In this document: positions 25,810-40,800 of the stretch, in pieces
How positions within the stretch are numbered: position 1 is the first letter of the stretch
Layout: every line of letters starts with the position of its first letter
DNA from: Paragonimus skrjabini miyazakii
Taxonomy: Eukaryota > Platyhelminthes > Trematoda > Plagiorchiida > Troglotrematidae
NCBI GenBank assembly: GCA_014338405.1
Contig: JTDE01000749.1
Coordinates: 1 to 64,000 of the forward strand
Reading direction: 5' to 3'
Length of the DNA: 64,000 nt
Notes under the pieces: model-generated
Database searches by the model: none
Seen by the model: only the letters and a program-made list of their open reading frames with translations
Told to the model about the DNA's origin: nothing
Translations under genes and position numbers: made by a program

Positions 25810-28800
25810 ACCGAGTTATCCTGCCTGTTCGGGATAAAGAGGCAACAAAGTTAAACATTTGCAGGCAGATTTTTAGCGATTTACAAGTCATTTGGGAATG
25901 CTAGTTTTATGGGCCGAGACTGATCCTTCATGGCAAAATTTCACCAGTGAGGAGGGAATAGCTTCTTAGACACATTGCACTACTGCAGTATCGCTACATG
26001 TAGCTGAAGTAATTAATTGTTCGACGTCATATATACGTTTTCCAAGGAGAAGAGCGTTTTTATCTGATGGAACCTGATCCAGACTACTGCAACATATCGA
26101 GTAAGTCGAGTTTATTCTGTAGAAACATTCAAAATACCTCTTCCTATTGCGGTGTCATCAAAGCCAATCCATTGAACCTACAGCAATCAGAATGTCCAAA
26201 AGAAAGCAAATCTGACGTTTGCTGTGACACATACGTGGTGGGAGTTAGTGAAGTCTGTTGGTTACGGTGCCGAACTTTGAATCTGACGAACCATGTTTGG
26301 TTTGCCATTGGAAAGTCGGTCTTAAATTTGTATCCATTTTGTTTTTTGCTGTGTACAGTAAACAGTGGTGATGAATTTTGTATCATGATGCGAAGCACGT
26401 ATTATGTCTGTGTTCTCCTCTATAATTATGATCGCGTATTCACCAAAGATTTCTTGCTTGATACTGATTGACACGCTCTCACTTTCATCTATGCCCAATT
26501 GTTTTGATGCACAAATTTCCTGTTGATTAGTGCCCATTTTGCACAATCGGTTTTGGTTGCTCCATTTTGAACTTTTACTGCTGGCTAATTTATACATCCC
26601 GTTAATTCACACTCAAAGTGAGAGGTCATTTTTATTGTAACTTTTCCAATAGCACCTTTTCTGAGGTTTTAGCGGACCTGGAAGATTGTCCTTCTAACTC
26701 AACCGTCTGAATTAACAGAATTGGAATTGCCGATTATGCGTTACTGAGTGGATTATCTTGAATCACCAAGGGCGATTTAACAATTGAGGTAAGCCACAAA
26801 TGTAAATTACACGAAATACATGACAAACACTAAACGCCATTCTAAACAGCATGTGTCACCGCGAGACAGTGTAGTTAGACGCGGGTTGGAACACAATCGG
26901 GTCGCCCAAATCCAGATAGGAGTCGAATAATGGTAATTCGGACTCATGATTTATCGACCAGTAAGACAAAATTGGGAATACCGTTTTACTGAGGATTAGG
27001 ACCAAGGGAAAATGTATGATAAGACAGAGGGGACGATGTAGGGAACGCCCATTGGATAATTAGCTGTTTGACATGATTCGAGTCATTACAATGATGAAAG
27101 ATATTGAAAAAAAACTAAGATGTCTGGCTGGCAAAAATTAATATCTCAGCAACCACATCGTCATTAGTACACACCAACATTTGATAACCGCCTCAACGAA
27201 GGACCTCATTCCTAGTGCTGAAAAGAAGCCTGTACCCATCTCACTTTCACTCAAATGTGACATAGCCTATAAATAGATGAACCGATATTTATAGCAGTCA
27301 CTAAAACAAACTTTCTTTGCTATATCATTGAGGAGCTGATTCACTTCCAGATTTATGCCCAGAATTAGTCTTAAAGACAAGCTACTTTACTCATGACTAG
27401 TCAATACTTAAGTATTCTTTCGCTTGCTGCTAAAGAATAGATAGAGTCCATTGACTAACCGGTAAGTGATCAACTGTTTATCGGCTCAATAATAATTAAC
27501 CGTGTTAAACTAAGAATAAACACATTTGTGCATCATTAAGTGCAAAAGACTTACGCAGGTGACAACTTGACACGGATAAACAAACCTGCATTATTTACCC
27601 TAAAATACGTTGTTACAGGATCGCCTCTGAGCATACATATATATATATATACTTATAAAAACATACGATAGATATGTCCTTTGAATCGAATACTAAGGCC
27701 TGATAGACATTCTTGTTACGGTACATACGATTACATCAACCCCCAATAACGACCTTGAAAAATCATAACGTCGTATGCGCGATCGATTGCCAATGTTACC
27801 GAAGAATATTTCGTCCTCCAAAAACTCTTACGACAAAATCAACAGATTTCAGTATAAATGGTCTACCACTTCCCCGAAAATGTGTTAATTACCAAGCTCA
27901 CTTTATCTAGCCAGCAAAAATTTCGAATACTTGTAGTTACCTAGAAATTTAGCTGAGATACATTTAACGTAATCCATATCTGACTGTAGCTTTCCTAATC
28001 AAGTAGCCGTTTTAGTCGATCCCTACTCATCAGTACAGTATAGCTTTGTAAAGGCCGGGATGTTAACTTCGGTGCATTTTCCAAAGAGTTAACCTTATGG
28101 AGCCCTGCGTCACCGATTTCACATTAGACATGACCGAGGTATTCATATTCGTTTCTACATAGTGTCAAGTTTGCCGGAACACCTCGAGAGGAATCAGTTA
28201 CTGTTCTGATAACTTCAATCGATGACTCCATGTCCAACACTTTCCAATGAGTTGAACTCCCAGAGATCACTAAACCCACAGGTATAATTTGTTTGCAGCC
28301 TTTATACTCAGACCACCTTTTGTAGACATTCCGTTTGGAAAAGTCCACGTGAGTGAAACTGTTCGAATCTAGTGCGAAGTTGATTTTTAATTTACAGGAC
28401 TTATTTAGTTAGTTAAGATTACAATAACATCGGCATCATCTGTTCGCAAAACTTGCGATACTTCTCACTCTGACTTTTGGGATTAGTAGGATTGTGTAGG
28501 TCAGTTTAATGGGTTCGACATTGGAAGAGCACGGGATTTTGTTCACAAATGTTTGCTCACCAGATGAGGTGATGTCAACAGTGTCTAGGAATTTGAATGC
28601 GTAAGTTCAAGCCTGTATATTTGCGGGTTTAAACATTTATGCTAAAACGTTTCCTTAACGAGGTTAGCACCCTGTTTGTTCGTATAATGTTTGCGACTTG
28701 CATATCCAGCCAAACCACGGCACCAGTCAACTGCTCGCTGTTAACGAGTTGTTTCAGTTGATATTTATCTTTGTTTGTTTATCTCTATACTTTTAGTTGC

Positions 28801-31800
28801 GCCCAATCCCACCGAATTCAATACGCAGGACTTTCTTTCTCTGGGGAGCTTTGCTTCAAAGCTTAACTTGTGTTACAATTCCTGTGAACTGTCGGAACGG
28901 CCGAGAGTCTCATCGTGTTCTTAAGACCTGGTAAACTATGTAGACGTCTTATTTATCATAACAAACTAGAAATGCACGTACTACTGGTTGAATTTAAATA
29001 TTATTCGGCTGATTTCGCAACAAACAGTAAATGAACGGATTGACACTGGACCAAGATTTGGGAAGAATTTGCAACCAGTGTTATCTGGTCCAAAGATTGA
29101 TCTGCGGAGCTTAGATTTCAGGTGCAAACCATTTCATAACTTCCGTTCCTGTGAACGTATTGACTGTCTCCACGAGTAGGCTAGTTACGGTTTCAAAACA
29201 ATCATATAATTTTGAAGTGGTTAACGAGATTATCAGCTCATTTTGACCGATTGTTTACAATGCAGTTGTCAGTTGGTACCGTCGTGGAAACTGTACTTCT
29301 CAGTCGCCAATCATTTTGGCCTTCGTATACACTGTATTGTGATTAAACAAACCATCTGTTGGCTAGCTCTAATGTTCAGCTGAAAGCCATGCTTTTTGGC
29401 AGGCTGTCGAGTACACGCAGAGTGAAAGTATATCAAGTCTACCTCTCATCCAAAATCGATCTACCGTTAGCCATTGTACACAAAAAGAAATGGAACGTGT
29501 ACCAACTTGAGTGGATAGGCTGTCCGAAACGCCTATAGATCACTTGCAGGTTCCTACACGATTTTCCGGTTACTTGTGTCTCTGTAGCAAACACGTATCC
29601 AACAGCGTACAAATTGGGCTGCGTTAGCAACTCATCCACGTAAAAAGCACAGCATGAACCTTACTGAAAACAAGTTGTACACGACAACTATGACGCTGGC
29701 CGCCAGTTGGATTCCACTTCATTGTGAACCTATGACTAAAATAAGCACTGGATTAGTATAAACCATTAAACAAAGAATTGACGGAAACAGTCAACATCGA
29801 TTAACCGACTTAGACTTGGCGTGAAAACAATACTATTCACACCCGCTGCAAGTTCACATGTGCTGATCAAATTCCTAAAAGGTGTTCGTTACCACACATT
29901 CACTCAGTCACGGTTTCACTCGATTCAACACAAGTCCATTGACTTCGGACATACTCACTGTCAGAGACGGAAATTTGGTGATCGATTAGCATATGGAAGG
30001 CCGGCTACTAAAACATGACTTCGTCACGAGAAGTTAGGTAGACGTGTACGCGTGTAGCGAATTAAGGGTGAGCAATTTCAAGAAGGCAAGGACATTTCCA
30101 CAACTTAAGGCAATGAAAAGCAGGCCAACACGTGGGCTACCATCTGGACGATAGGGAGCAGCGAGTTACTCTTTCTGGAGCACGTCTCTAGTAAGTTGAT
30201 CTACAAAGCCTCACTGCAAGATCAGTTACTAGATATACTGTCCATCCAGAATGGCCGGATATTTTGATAGGATAACGTGGTGACTGACTGATAAAACCCT
30301 GTGAGGAAACATACATAGTCTCACAACGTAAACATCGTTGATTTTACGGTGAGGTCATAGTAATTATTTTTACTGCTTGTCAAACGATGTACCGTACATG
30401 GAATACAGTACTAGTTAGGTTTGGTAATAACAAAAACGTTAAGGTGGTACCAAAATCGACATCTTGAAGAATGAATTGTATGCTACAAAGGTCACGAAGG
30501 CGATGGGTGCCGGAGAGCAAATACCTGCACGTGAAACGCCAACCTAGATTGCGGAAGCTGTGCTGTTTAGCCTATCAGGTCGGAATCAGCCAACTGACGT
30601 TACCTGTCTGGCTGTTTATTCATGAGTGTATGGGTGTCATTTAGTCAGTGTAGGCGGAGGGCTGGAACATACCCTGACCATTTCTGACTAGAAGTTCTCC
30701 ACTAAAATTGAGGGATAAAGAACAGAAACGAACGGCCGTCGAGACTGCCCACGACTCACAAACAGATCACCATAGTTAGCCCGTTGCGCACGTATAAGAT
30801 GACTGGTCCGCGCACCGCCGCACACTGATGCGCCTACGCAGTTCACGTTCAACAAAGTCGGCATTTCCGCCTTTAGATGCACTTTTAGAACGTGGTATGG
30901 ACAGGTGGCTGGTGTGACATGCGGCTGAAACCAGCAACCGCTCACAGGTTGTATTCGAATTGCGTAACAGGGCGTGCTGCTGTGCTGTTGACACCGTTTT
31001 AGTCTTCGTTCATGTAAGTCGTGTGCATGGCTTATTGGGCCTTTGGCTCATGCTTGTTTCTTGTTGTTTCCTTTTACAGGACTGCTGTTGGAACCCCTAC
31101 TTCAGAAGAACGCTGTCTCCCGGTGTCTCTACGTTGCCTCACAGTTGGTCCGTAAGTGTAATGGACAATCAGAGTGTAAACGGCCGGCTTGCACATTACA
31201 GCTGGCATGTGTCGCACTGGAAAGAGAGAAAGTTGAATGAAATATGTGGTGACTGCTATCACAAAAATTGGAAACCCGGATCATGGCATTTTGAAACCAT
31301 CTCTGTTTAAAGAGATCGACCTAAAATAACCACCAACATAGCAGGCATACTGGCTTTAATGGTAGTCGAATTGATTATTCATGCGTCCGACCATACACTG
31401 CGTGGGCTCGATGACTCAAACACTGAGACGACACGAACAGCTCATCTAATCGTCTCATACGCTTACTGCCTCTAAAAGAAAGGTACAAGAAGGCAGTGAG
31501 CTACCAGATGCCGTATGTGACGTCATCTGACGTGCAGTCGTACCATATGATTAGGTTAACAGAGGTATACTTTAAGTCATCCTGTTGAAAAACTGTGGTT
31601 GGTAGACAAGCGGCTGTGTTCTAGTGATACACCCTACACATAAACTCACCGCAGTGTGGCTGTGATCTAACGGTGTGTTCCCATATGAGACCTATTACCT
31701 ATGTTTAAATGACGCAGTGAACATGCCAGTCTGATTTACCACTGAGGACAACCACAATGATCGCTCACTTACACTTTCCAAAGCGTACTTTACATTTCCA

Positions 31801-34800
31801 GTTTGGGAATTTAGGTGTTTACAACCTGGTTTCATATGCAGGCTTCGAGTTCACAGCTGACTTGTTCAGCATGGTTATTCGATAGATATTGCTTGTTGTA
31901 ATCGTTTTGATGACTTTTTCGGATGCGTAACATTAACACTTACTGAAAAGTTGTCAAAAATTATTCCAAATACAAGTCACAAAGTAGTGTGGTTGGAAGT
32001 TTTTGTATGATTTGTATCCAATACAAATCCAGTGGTGCAGTGGTTAATACTACAGACCAAACTGACCATATTTTAAACAGCAAGCACGAAAAGTGTAATG
32101 TAATGAACATAAGGTCTGACAGAGACGAGGCTTGAAGTTGATGTGACTTTTCGAATGCGAGGGTTGTGATAAAATGTGGATGGTGTTCGGTCTAAAACGA
32201 CAAAATCCTCTGGTTATTTATGATTACCGCAAAATTAATAACTCGAACACTGTGTGCTATTTTTTCTCAAAGTTGATTCGAGATGACATACAATGCTCGA
32301 TGATCTATTCACGTTTTGTTATGTATGCGATAAGCTTAAAAACTGCTGACATGGCCAGTGGCATATCATATTCCAATACTCATTAGCACATATCGATCAG
32401 TGGTCCGTCTGCTAACGATGACGTTTAAACTTACTTCGAGAAATTACCCGTGAAAAACCTAGACATGTGGATTAGCTGATCCCTCCGCGCCCCAGGCTAT
32501 GCTTAACGGACTTCAAGATTATAGCTTCTGTCCACTGGAAATGATTAGCTCGTCAGTTAACCTGCTGTTCTACATCGATATCATCGTTGCCTTCAGTCGC
32601 ACCTGCCCTGTTCGAACCCCGGTATTGTTTGATTGACTTTCAATTTACTTCCATCGGACTCATAGAGTTATTTTTGTCCTATCTGCCCCAAATACTACAA
32701 ACATGTTACTGGTTCACCAGGTCCTAAATCGTTCCGAATAGAAGGTCAAACATTCTTTATAACAGTTTTTTGATGATTTATTTCTCCTTGTGTAGAGGGG
32801 ACGTTACTAGGACAAAGATTTGTCGGGTAATCGATTAGGCTCCAAGACTGATATCAATTTGTCAATTTAGTCCATAAATAATAAGCGGTAATTTTATTCA
32901 ACGTCTATCACAAACTGCTCTTTCTTTTAAAGGTTAACTAACGGTTTGCTTGGTAATGTTATCACGATGAGGTTTAGGAATGTGACTCTATGGTCGTAGC
33001 CAGAATGCTAGTGAGGTTGAAAACCTGTGTGTTCAATCACATTGTATGTTCAGAATTGTTGTCTATTTTTTAAGCATACTTAAACGCTTGTATGTATAGT
33101 GTGTGGAAACTTTGGTTGAATGTAAATAATTAAAGTGTTGATTTGATTGACACATACACGCACAAAACTGTTCTCAATCTTTGTGTACATACAAACACTT
33201 TTGTGACGATTACGATGATGGTCTGATGTGAAACTGAAGTGTACAGCTTTGTCCATAATTGACAGAAAGGTCACCGCGGACAGTTGGTCCCAGTGACAAC
33301 TAGCGAAGTGCAAGGACAAATAGTTCGACCTTGTTGAGTAATAACACCAACATGCATGTGGTGAACTTAAAAAAAAACGAACTGCGAAAAAGGGTCAGAT
33401 TCTAGTCTAGACACCTATTCTCAAAGTCATGGGAACTTTGTCCCCGACGTAACAGGTTGTTCGGTTTCAGTCTAGGAGAGCAGGAACTACAGTAGCCGAA
33501 GGAAGTAACTTATGTACAAACATGAAGACCCGTTGCCTGAAGCTTCAGCGCCTGGTGAATAAGGGCCTGGACCACCATCGTCAATCTTACGTGGCTGGGC
33601 CCTCAACATGGGTGCTACTGATGTGACTCAAGATCGACACATCTGTCCACAAGTTTACAGATGGTCACTGGAATCGTGGTATCGTAAAACCTGACAACCT
33701 TTCCTGGAACCGCAATAGATAGCTGTTAGTATGCGGACCAGCCCAAAATAACTGATGAGTTTCAATCTATGAGTAGAGAGATGAGGCAACTAAGAGAAGA
33801 AAAACTGTCTTGTTTTAGTCGGGAACTTCTTAGGGGAACAGCTACTGGTTAGATTTTATTAAGAGAATATGTTAGAACATTTAGGTGATCTTCTTGCTGT
33901 TTCGCAGACGTACTTAAATGTATTTTACTTTAAATTACACAAATAAATATCTCTCTATCAAAAGCTTGTTAATGAGCATAAAAATTGCATGTTACTTATG
34001 CCTGGAAGACTTTTTTTAATCCGATTCATTAACCAATCATTTGATGCATCCTTAACAGTCGAATAATTTGCAAAGAAACAGCCCTTCGTATATCCATTGA
34101 ATTGAGGCCAACGCGCACATTATACTAAAGCATATCAACGTCATGATAACCGTTCTCGAACACAAAGGAATGGATGGAAATAGTCAGTGTTAATCTATCT
34201 TTTATAAGTTTGTCTTTTACGACTAGTCATACTATCGATGGGAGCTTCAGAACAGTACGATAATCTTTTCCAAAGAGATATGTGACAGTAGATGAATTAA
34301 GATCACGCTTGCATTCTTATAGCTAGCGTTCCGGCTGCGTCATCAATTTAATCATGCTTCAGATCGATACAAATGTACACAACAACTCAGTTCTGATTGT
34401 TTTCATCATTTATAGTTGTAACGGGAATTCAGTGTTTTAAACTGTTACAATCATTTACAACTATTTCTCACTTGTTTGCAAGCTAGTAAGTACCTTTGAA
34501 GTCGAATGAATTAAATTATTACAAACCAATTCATAGTTTGTTTTAAAAGTGATAAACATATGTTTCCGTTAATTTATCATCAGGTTAATATAGTTATACA
34601 AATATAGATAAACTTAGACTATAGAACGCTTAGTATCAAGTCTGGTCAATTGCTACTGTCATTACAGACGATCTTAAACCAACCATAACACTCCAATTAC
34701 TCCCAGACATGTCGAAACTTAGACAGCGCTTTTGGGATGCGATGATAAACTTCTAACATGTGCGGACAAATGTGCATGGATAGTAATTATAAACAGAAAA

Positions 34801-37800
34801 TTGTGTAGAGACAAAATATTAGCAGTTTTGTGAAACAGCATGGAATTTGTTAAAACAGAAATTTGGTCGAGAGTCAAATAACGAACAGTCTTGAGTGAAT
34901 TTTGAAGCCAAAAGGAATTATTGTGATTCGGTTTGCGCGCCTCAAATCGACTGACTTCATTATTCCACGTTTACACGACTTACCCAAACGCTTACAAGCC
35001 ATTGAAGCCATTAAGATCTATTCACGACATTTTTGGTTCAACATACCATGCGGCAGTAAATTATGTTCCCATACCGTAAGTAGCTCACTCTATTTTGTTT
35101 CGAGCTTAGAGAATAAGTCTGATCCCTGTACGCGTCGACATTATTCACTAATGTGCCCTTGAAGAAGACTGTCGATTTCTTTTACAAATACACTGATTAA
35201 TCAAATGTATAGTTCAATATTTAGACAACAAGACTCAAAACGCTTCGTCTACACTGCACACCGAATGTTCGGTTCCAACCTAACGATGAGTACTATCGAT
35301 AAGCAGATGGATGTGCAATGGGTTCTTCGTTATGTTCACTGTAAATGACTTATTCATGGATAAATTAGAGAATCAGCAATTAAGTTGTACACTTCAGAAT
35401 GTGTTCCTATCGACGTTACGTTGAGAGTATTTTCTCCATGTTAAATTCTGTCGATGAGCTATCGCATTTAGTTCAAATGTTCAATCAAGCGTATATGTAT
35501 ATCATGTTTACCCCAGAGTCTGAAATAGATAACTCGTTTCGGTTTCTCAATATACGTTTGAACCGACAAGCTGACGGTACTTTACAGCACTCTGTGTATC
35601 GCAAAGCGACGTGAACAAGGTAGCATATCAGTTTCCGTAGTTTTGTGTCACTTAAACAAAACCGTAAACTTACCCATTGGTTGACCAGTAGGGCAAAAAG
35701 ATTTGTTCTGCTAACACACTAGAACAACATCTAAAGTGCACAGATATTATCATGTCAGAGTATGACTATCTTGATCGTTTCATAACGCGCGACGTGAGCT
35801 CAACAGAACCATACAACTCTGTAACCACAGTGGAGAAGAAGATAATAACCATCCGTTTGCATTTCAAAGGTGATATCGCAGCAAAGAAATTCAATTGTAT
35901 GCTTTATCGGACTTTCGGACGTGCGGTTCCAGCAGCAGCGTTTCCCAGCCGGTTCACTGGACCAACTCAGTTGACTTTGGGCCTGAAAGACAAACTTCCC
36001 ATCCCCGACCAATCCATGTTTGTGTACTCGTTCTCCAGTTGTTGTACAGCGAAATACGTTGGTCTCATTATAAGACGTTTGTCCAAACGGATCATAGTAC
36101 ATCATCCAATCTGGCTTGAAATCTGGACGACCAAATCTAACAACAGTGCGATCGCAGCACATTTAGCTGGTACGGACAACCGGGTGGACCCAAAGCAGGC
36201 TGTCCGTATTGTCTACATAGTACCGGTTAGTTAATCCATAATAGCTAGATGTTAGCCACCGTCGGAATGATCCGGATAGGAAATCCAGCCCTGTTCACAC
36301 AGACAATTTCTTTAAGCTCTACAGTCGCCATGACCGAAGATGGCAGTAGATGCTCCCGTAAGCAAGTGTACAAATCTCCTAACTTTGAGACTTACACTCT
36401 CATTTGCATTCGCACTGAGAGATGACTTTGTCACGAGACATAAACCTATACCGTGCCTAGAATGATGAGCGATGGATATTGAGACGTATGTGTTATTTCT
36501 TTTATTCGGTCAGTTAGACGACTCATTCTCTTTATACTGATTAAAATATCATACGTCCTTGTATTAACCTGATGATGAATCGGCAAAAACATATGTTCAT
36601 CATGTTGTTTATTATGTGACTAAACGGGACATTTGTAATTCATATTTTTTTTACCTGTACGTAGTCTATCATCATAATCAATCTCAACGTTCTTTTCTCT
36701 ACTCTTACACTTCTTCCTCCTCCTGTTCTTCATCATCATCACCGTTATTATCTTCTGCACTAACATCTTTGGGAGTAGTCTTGACAAACTTATGAAAATA
36801 ACAAATCCTAGTTTATAAATAAAGGAGAATGTGATGATAGGACTTATCTTCTAACGAATTACTTTCACTCAAATTCGAGAATGCAATATAGAAATGCTTA
36901 CATCTTGCAAACAAACAAGCAATATGAAATTGAGAATATGAGCTTTGACTGCATTGCCCTTTTTATTATAGTCACTCTACGGATAACCGAGTTCACCAAG
37001 AATTCACTGAGTCCCATTCGCTGTCATTATTTTGGGCGTCACTACCCCTAGATTATGAGTCACGTAGGCTGAAACCGAGTTATGAGTAACCGTCTTTATT
37101 TGTCCACCTCGAATTATCAGCGAACCGGAACGAAGACACAGAATGTCTAGCATGATAGACTATACGAACTTTGCCAGTTTCGTCAAGTTCGTTTCGTACC
37201 GCACCGTGATTTTTATTCAACTATGCTGTTGTACACATATAAATGGATGAAATGTACAATTTGCGCTGACGTCGAGGACGTGTGCGTACATTCATTGGAC
37301 GTGACTCGATATTCTGTTGTAAGGTTCGAACACTTTTATAACTTTCAACCAACTTGAGGGCTGACAAACATTCCAGTTTTCATCTCCTGATGAAAAGTGT
37401 GCATCTGCCATATTCCGCAGTTTCGTCCAATTTGGCGATTTATCTTGTAACTACTGTTGGTGCAACCATATAGGCGAGTTGAGTCATCCGTTTAAATCAG
37501 GCGACAGAGTAAACAGTTGTCCAGGCAGACAAATGTGCTGATCTGGTAGTTTGATATGAGTTCCCAGATTTCTCCACACGTACCTCTTCAATAAAGGTAT
37601 TCCCAAAGAAACTGTCTCATCTTTAATGTTGTTTGTAACGTAGCTACGATTGTACGTTCATCAGCTCATGAATAAACAACCAAGTTGAAAATGGAACAGA
37701 ATGAGTTATTCCATTCTCATCAATACTTCAGCACATTCAGGATAAGAAAGTTTTCTTATTTTTACTAACTAACGATATTTCACTACTGTACGGAAACGCT

Positions 37801-40800
37801 TCTACTTCCGTTTAGTACAACAGCGCTTTTACACCACTTTTGCCTGTAGCTAAAATTGACTTTAGTGAATTTGCAACTCAATAGAAAACTTGTGCGTACT
37901 GTTTATGCATTCGGTTGACAATGCTATAGTAATCTTTCATCCAATTTGTTTTAGCTTCGTCGTACTGCGAACATCATCGCAGCTCCAATCATTCTTCAAT
38001 AATTCATGGTAACTTCACAACATCCTTACTTCTCGGATACGAATGATTTGGAATATTGTAATGGTCACCCCGACTGCGTGTGAACATCTTACATGGGTCA
38101 AATCTTTTGATTATCATAACTAGTTTGAACTCTGTAATTTTCCTGTTGTATTCGTTCGTTTTGTTATCAGTGATAACCTAGAGATGTAAACCTGTATTTA
38201 CTTAGGCTATTCAATAGTTCCGTCTTGACCACTACAAAGGATAACCTTCAAATAAAAAAAACTGGATTACCCGCGGGTGAATTTTATAGCGATCGAATTG
38301 ATTTGTTTGCAGAATGATTTAGTAATGTACTAACAAAAGCCATTGTCGATCATTTAAATTACATTTTCAATGAAACCAATCACAGTCTGCATCAATTTCT
38401 ACTTTACAGTGAAAAGACAACATTAAACACTTTAGTTCATTCAAAGAACTCATTCTTAATGTAATTTTGAAAGTAGGAAGTATGGACTGTGTCCGCTGTC
38501 TCAGTATTTTGTTGTGACCAGACCACCCATACAACTTACAAACTATACACGGTAAGCAGTGAGACCAGATAGGAAAATGAACCAAACATTCCCATTGAAA
38601 CATTTAGATCAGGAGCATACCCAGAATAATTTAGTACTTATAACAGGTGCTAAGACTACAAACGACCGCGATGAGGAAGACGAACGTATATCTCAAGGTT
38701 CACTTTAGCGGTGACAAGGTAACGGTTGTATGGTCGAATTCTAGCTAAGCAATTGACTTAAAGATGCATTGTGCAATACGAACCAAGTGATATGTCCCCG
38801 CTCTTAAGTTGCACGTCGACGTTCAGCCTACGAAGCGCTTAGTTCAAAATTGAGCCACAGACACTCACATTTGTATTTTTGCTTCATTTTCAACTACCGG
38901 GTTTACACATGGTTCTTTTTCAAAACCGTATACAAATCACTGACTACGATCAAGAGTTACGCTAAGTCTCATATTTGTCGTGATGACGACCACAAAAATT
39001 CATCCCACACAACCTACACCACCTACACCACAGGTGGAAAAAGCATAATCAGACAGTTTGTTTCACATGGCCCATGTTTCATTATTATTTGGTGCACATG
39101 ATACATCACTGTACCGTTGGAACAGTAATCTGTTGGTGAAATCATTAACACCAACGCAGCTAGCATTCTTGTTTACCTGTAAGCTGAGTGCTTTAGTTTA
39201 CGTAAACCGGAAGGTGCACGTTGAATATCACTCATACTGGATGGCAAATTTTCACATTAACCTAAATGAATGTGCCTGACAGAAGGTTTATGGAGGGGCA
39301 ACCGTCTGAAGTAATTACAAGTCACAACTTATACCAACTGGATCACGCAGTCTGTGTGGTTTTCAATCACCACACATGATCTGATCTGATTAATGATCGT
39401 TCGAAAAACTTCCAGTTGGCTATACGATTACACGGTTACTGACTAGGGTTGATAATTGCTACTTGTTAGACTAGAGGTTCCGTTACAAATCAAATAACTG
39501 GCTGGAAATGTTCTCAGTTTCATCTGTTAAACAGTTGTCTTGTTTTATAAAATGGACCATTCCTAACATTAATCGTATGGTGATAGTGTTTATCACCCTC
39601 CTGGCTTGAACCAAGCAGAAACCGGTAGTCACAAGTTCTGCCAGTGGACATTCACAAACTGCTGTCTGAACCTGAGATGTTTAACCAGTTAGATAGTGGC
39701 CAAGACAATGAAATTAGGTCAACTGTTTCGTAATCAATATATGAACTTGTCGATAATAAACAAATACATTTTGGAAATCACATTTTGGGCTCAATGTTTA
39801 CTACTTCTTGCGAGTTGGGCATGTGTTTGTATAAATTTACAATTGACCATCCTAGCATTAGAACTCACGGTTGTCAGAGTCACATTACTTGTGGTGGCGG
39901 TAAAACCGTATAAAGTGTAAGCATCGTGGCCGGTCATCTTCATCATCACAACGGCCTTCAGCCTGACCAGAAGGTATTGTGGCTCAGGCGGCCACTCATT
40001 TTAAAAGTGACGTGAAACATCCTAAAACATGATAATGTTTTAGGAGTAATAAAAGAAGACTAAGCAGAAGAACTGGAAATGGTTTAAGTACAGGCACGTG
40101 ATTGACTGCATCATATTGACATTCCGAATAGTTTTTTTGCCAGTATTCTTCGGTATTCCAGCCGGTGTCCAACTTTCGATCAGCATAACCAAAACAAAAC
40201 GTGATACCTGCTTCTTTTTGAGGAACAGCGGCCGAACTAATTAACCAACTGCAAAAATAATCATAATCTGTGAACGATGCTCACACTGTAACAGTCACAA
40301 GTTAGACATCAGACCGGAAGTTAGTAATTACGGTTCTCACCAATAGCTGTCATGACATAATTGTCACCAGCTTGCAGTTATATTGGTCATTGCCGACCTC
40401 GTATAGAAAATCGACTACCGCTAACGGAACGAAAGTTTAAATAAAAATATAGTAGAACAAAGTTATTTGTCTAACTCGTAACGATTCATTGATTCGGTTA
40501 ATAAACGGTCCAGTGTAGTGCACAACCACATCCATCAGACACCTCGCAAATCTTGACCGACCGTTACGTACTTCTATTGTCGCAAGCATAATAAATGGTG
40601 GTGTTATTTACGCGATTATTGATCGACTTCAATTGTGACTGACTCTTTCTTTCTATCTCTCTGTCATCTAGGTCGTTAAGACCAACTTCCTGGTTTCACT
40701 CTACCCTACCAGGTATCAGTACCGCTAACAAGTCTGTGTAAACAATTTTGATTGATGACAACAGTACACGTTAGTTTCTGACTTCCACGCGTCTTAGCTA

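Larger units (their letters stand above)
36235..40045. other. Intronic stretch, mostly featureless
   Basis: A CCTGATGATGAAT block near 36567 resembles one at 25163 and may be the untranslated end of a Penelope-type element. A possible acidic terminal exon is at 36705-36788. Otherwise nothing supported; the short frames at 38367-38603 minus, 38850-39101 plus and 39696-39920 plus match nothing. Confidence 0.5.

Noticed and set aside
25683..25904. Ile-Tyr repeat proteins on both strands
   Set aside because: They are translations of the (TA)n microsatellite.
26067..26471. 134-codon open frame on the plus strand
   Set aside because: It has no recognisable domain, overlaps antisense frames, and lacks splice or promoter support; probably random.
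30960..31310. Exon-like frames after a good acceptor (ccttttacag at 31079)
   Set aside because: The best-looking frame (GLLLEPLLQKNAVSRCLY) is closed by a stop when joined to the nearest upstream donor at 31014, no further exons fit, and nothing is recognisable.
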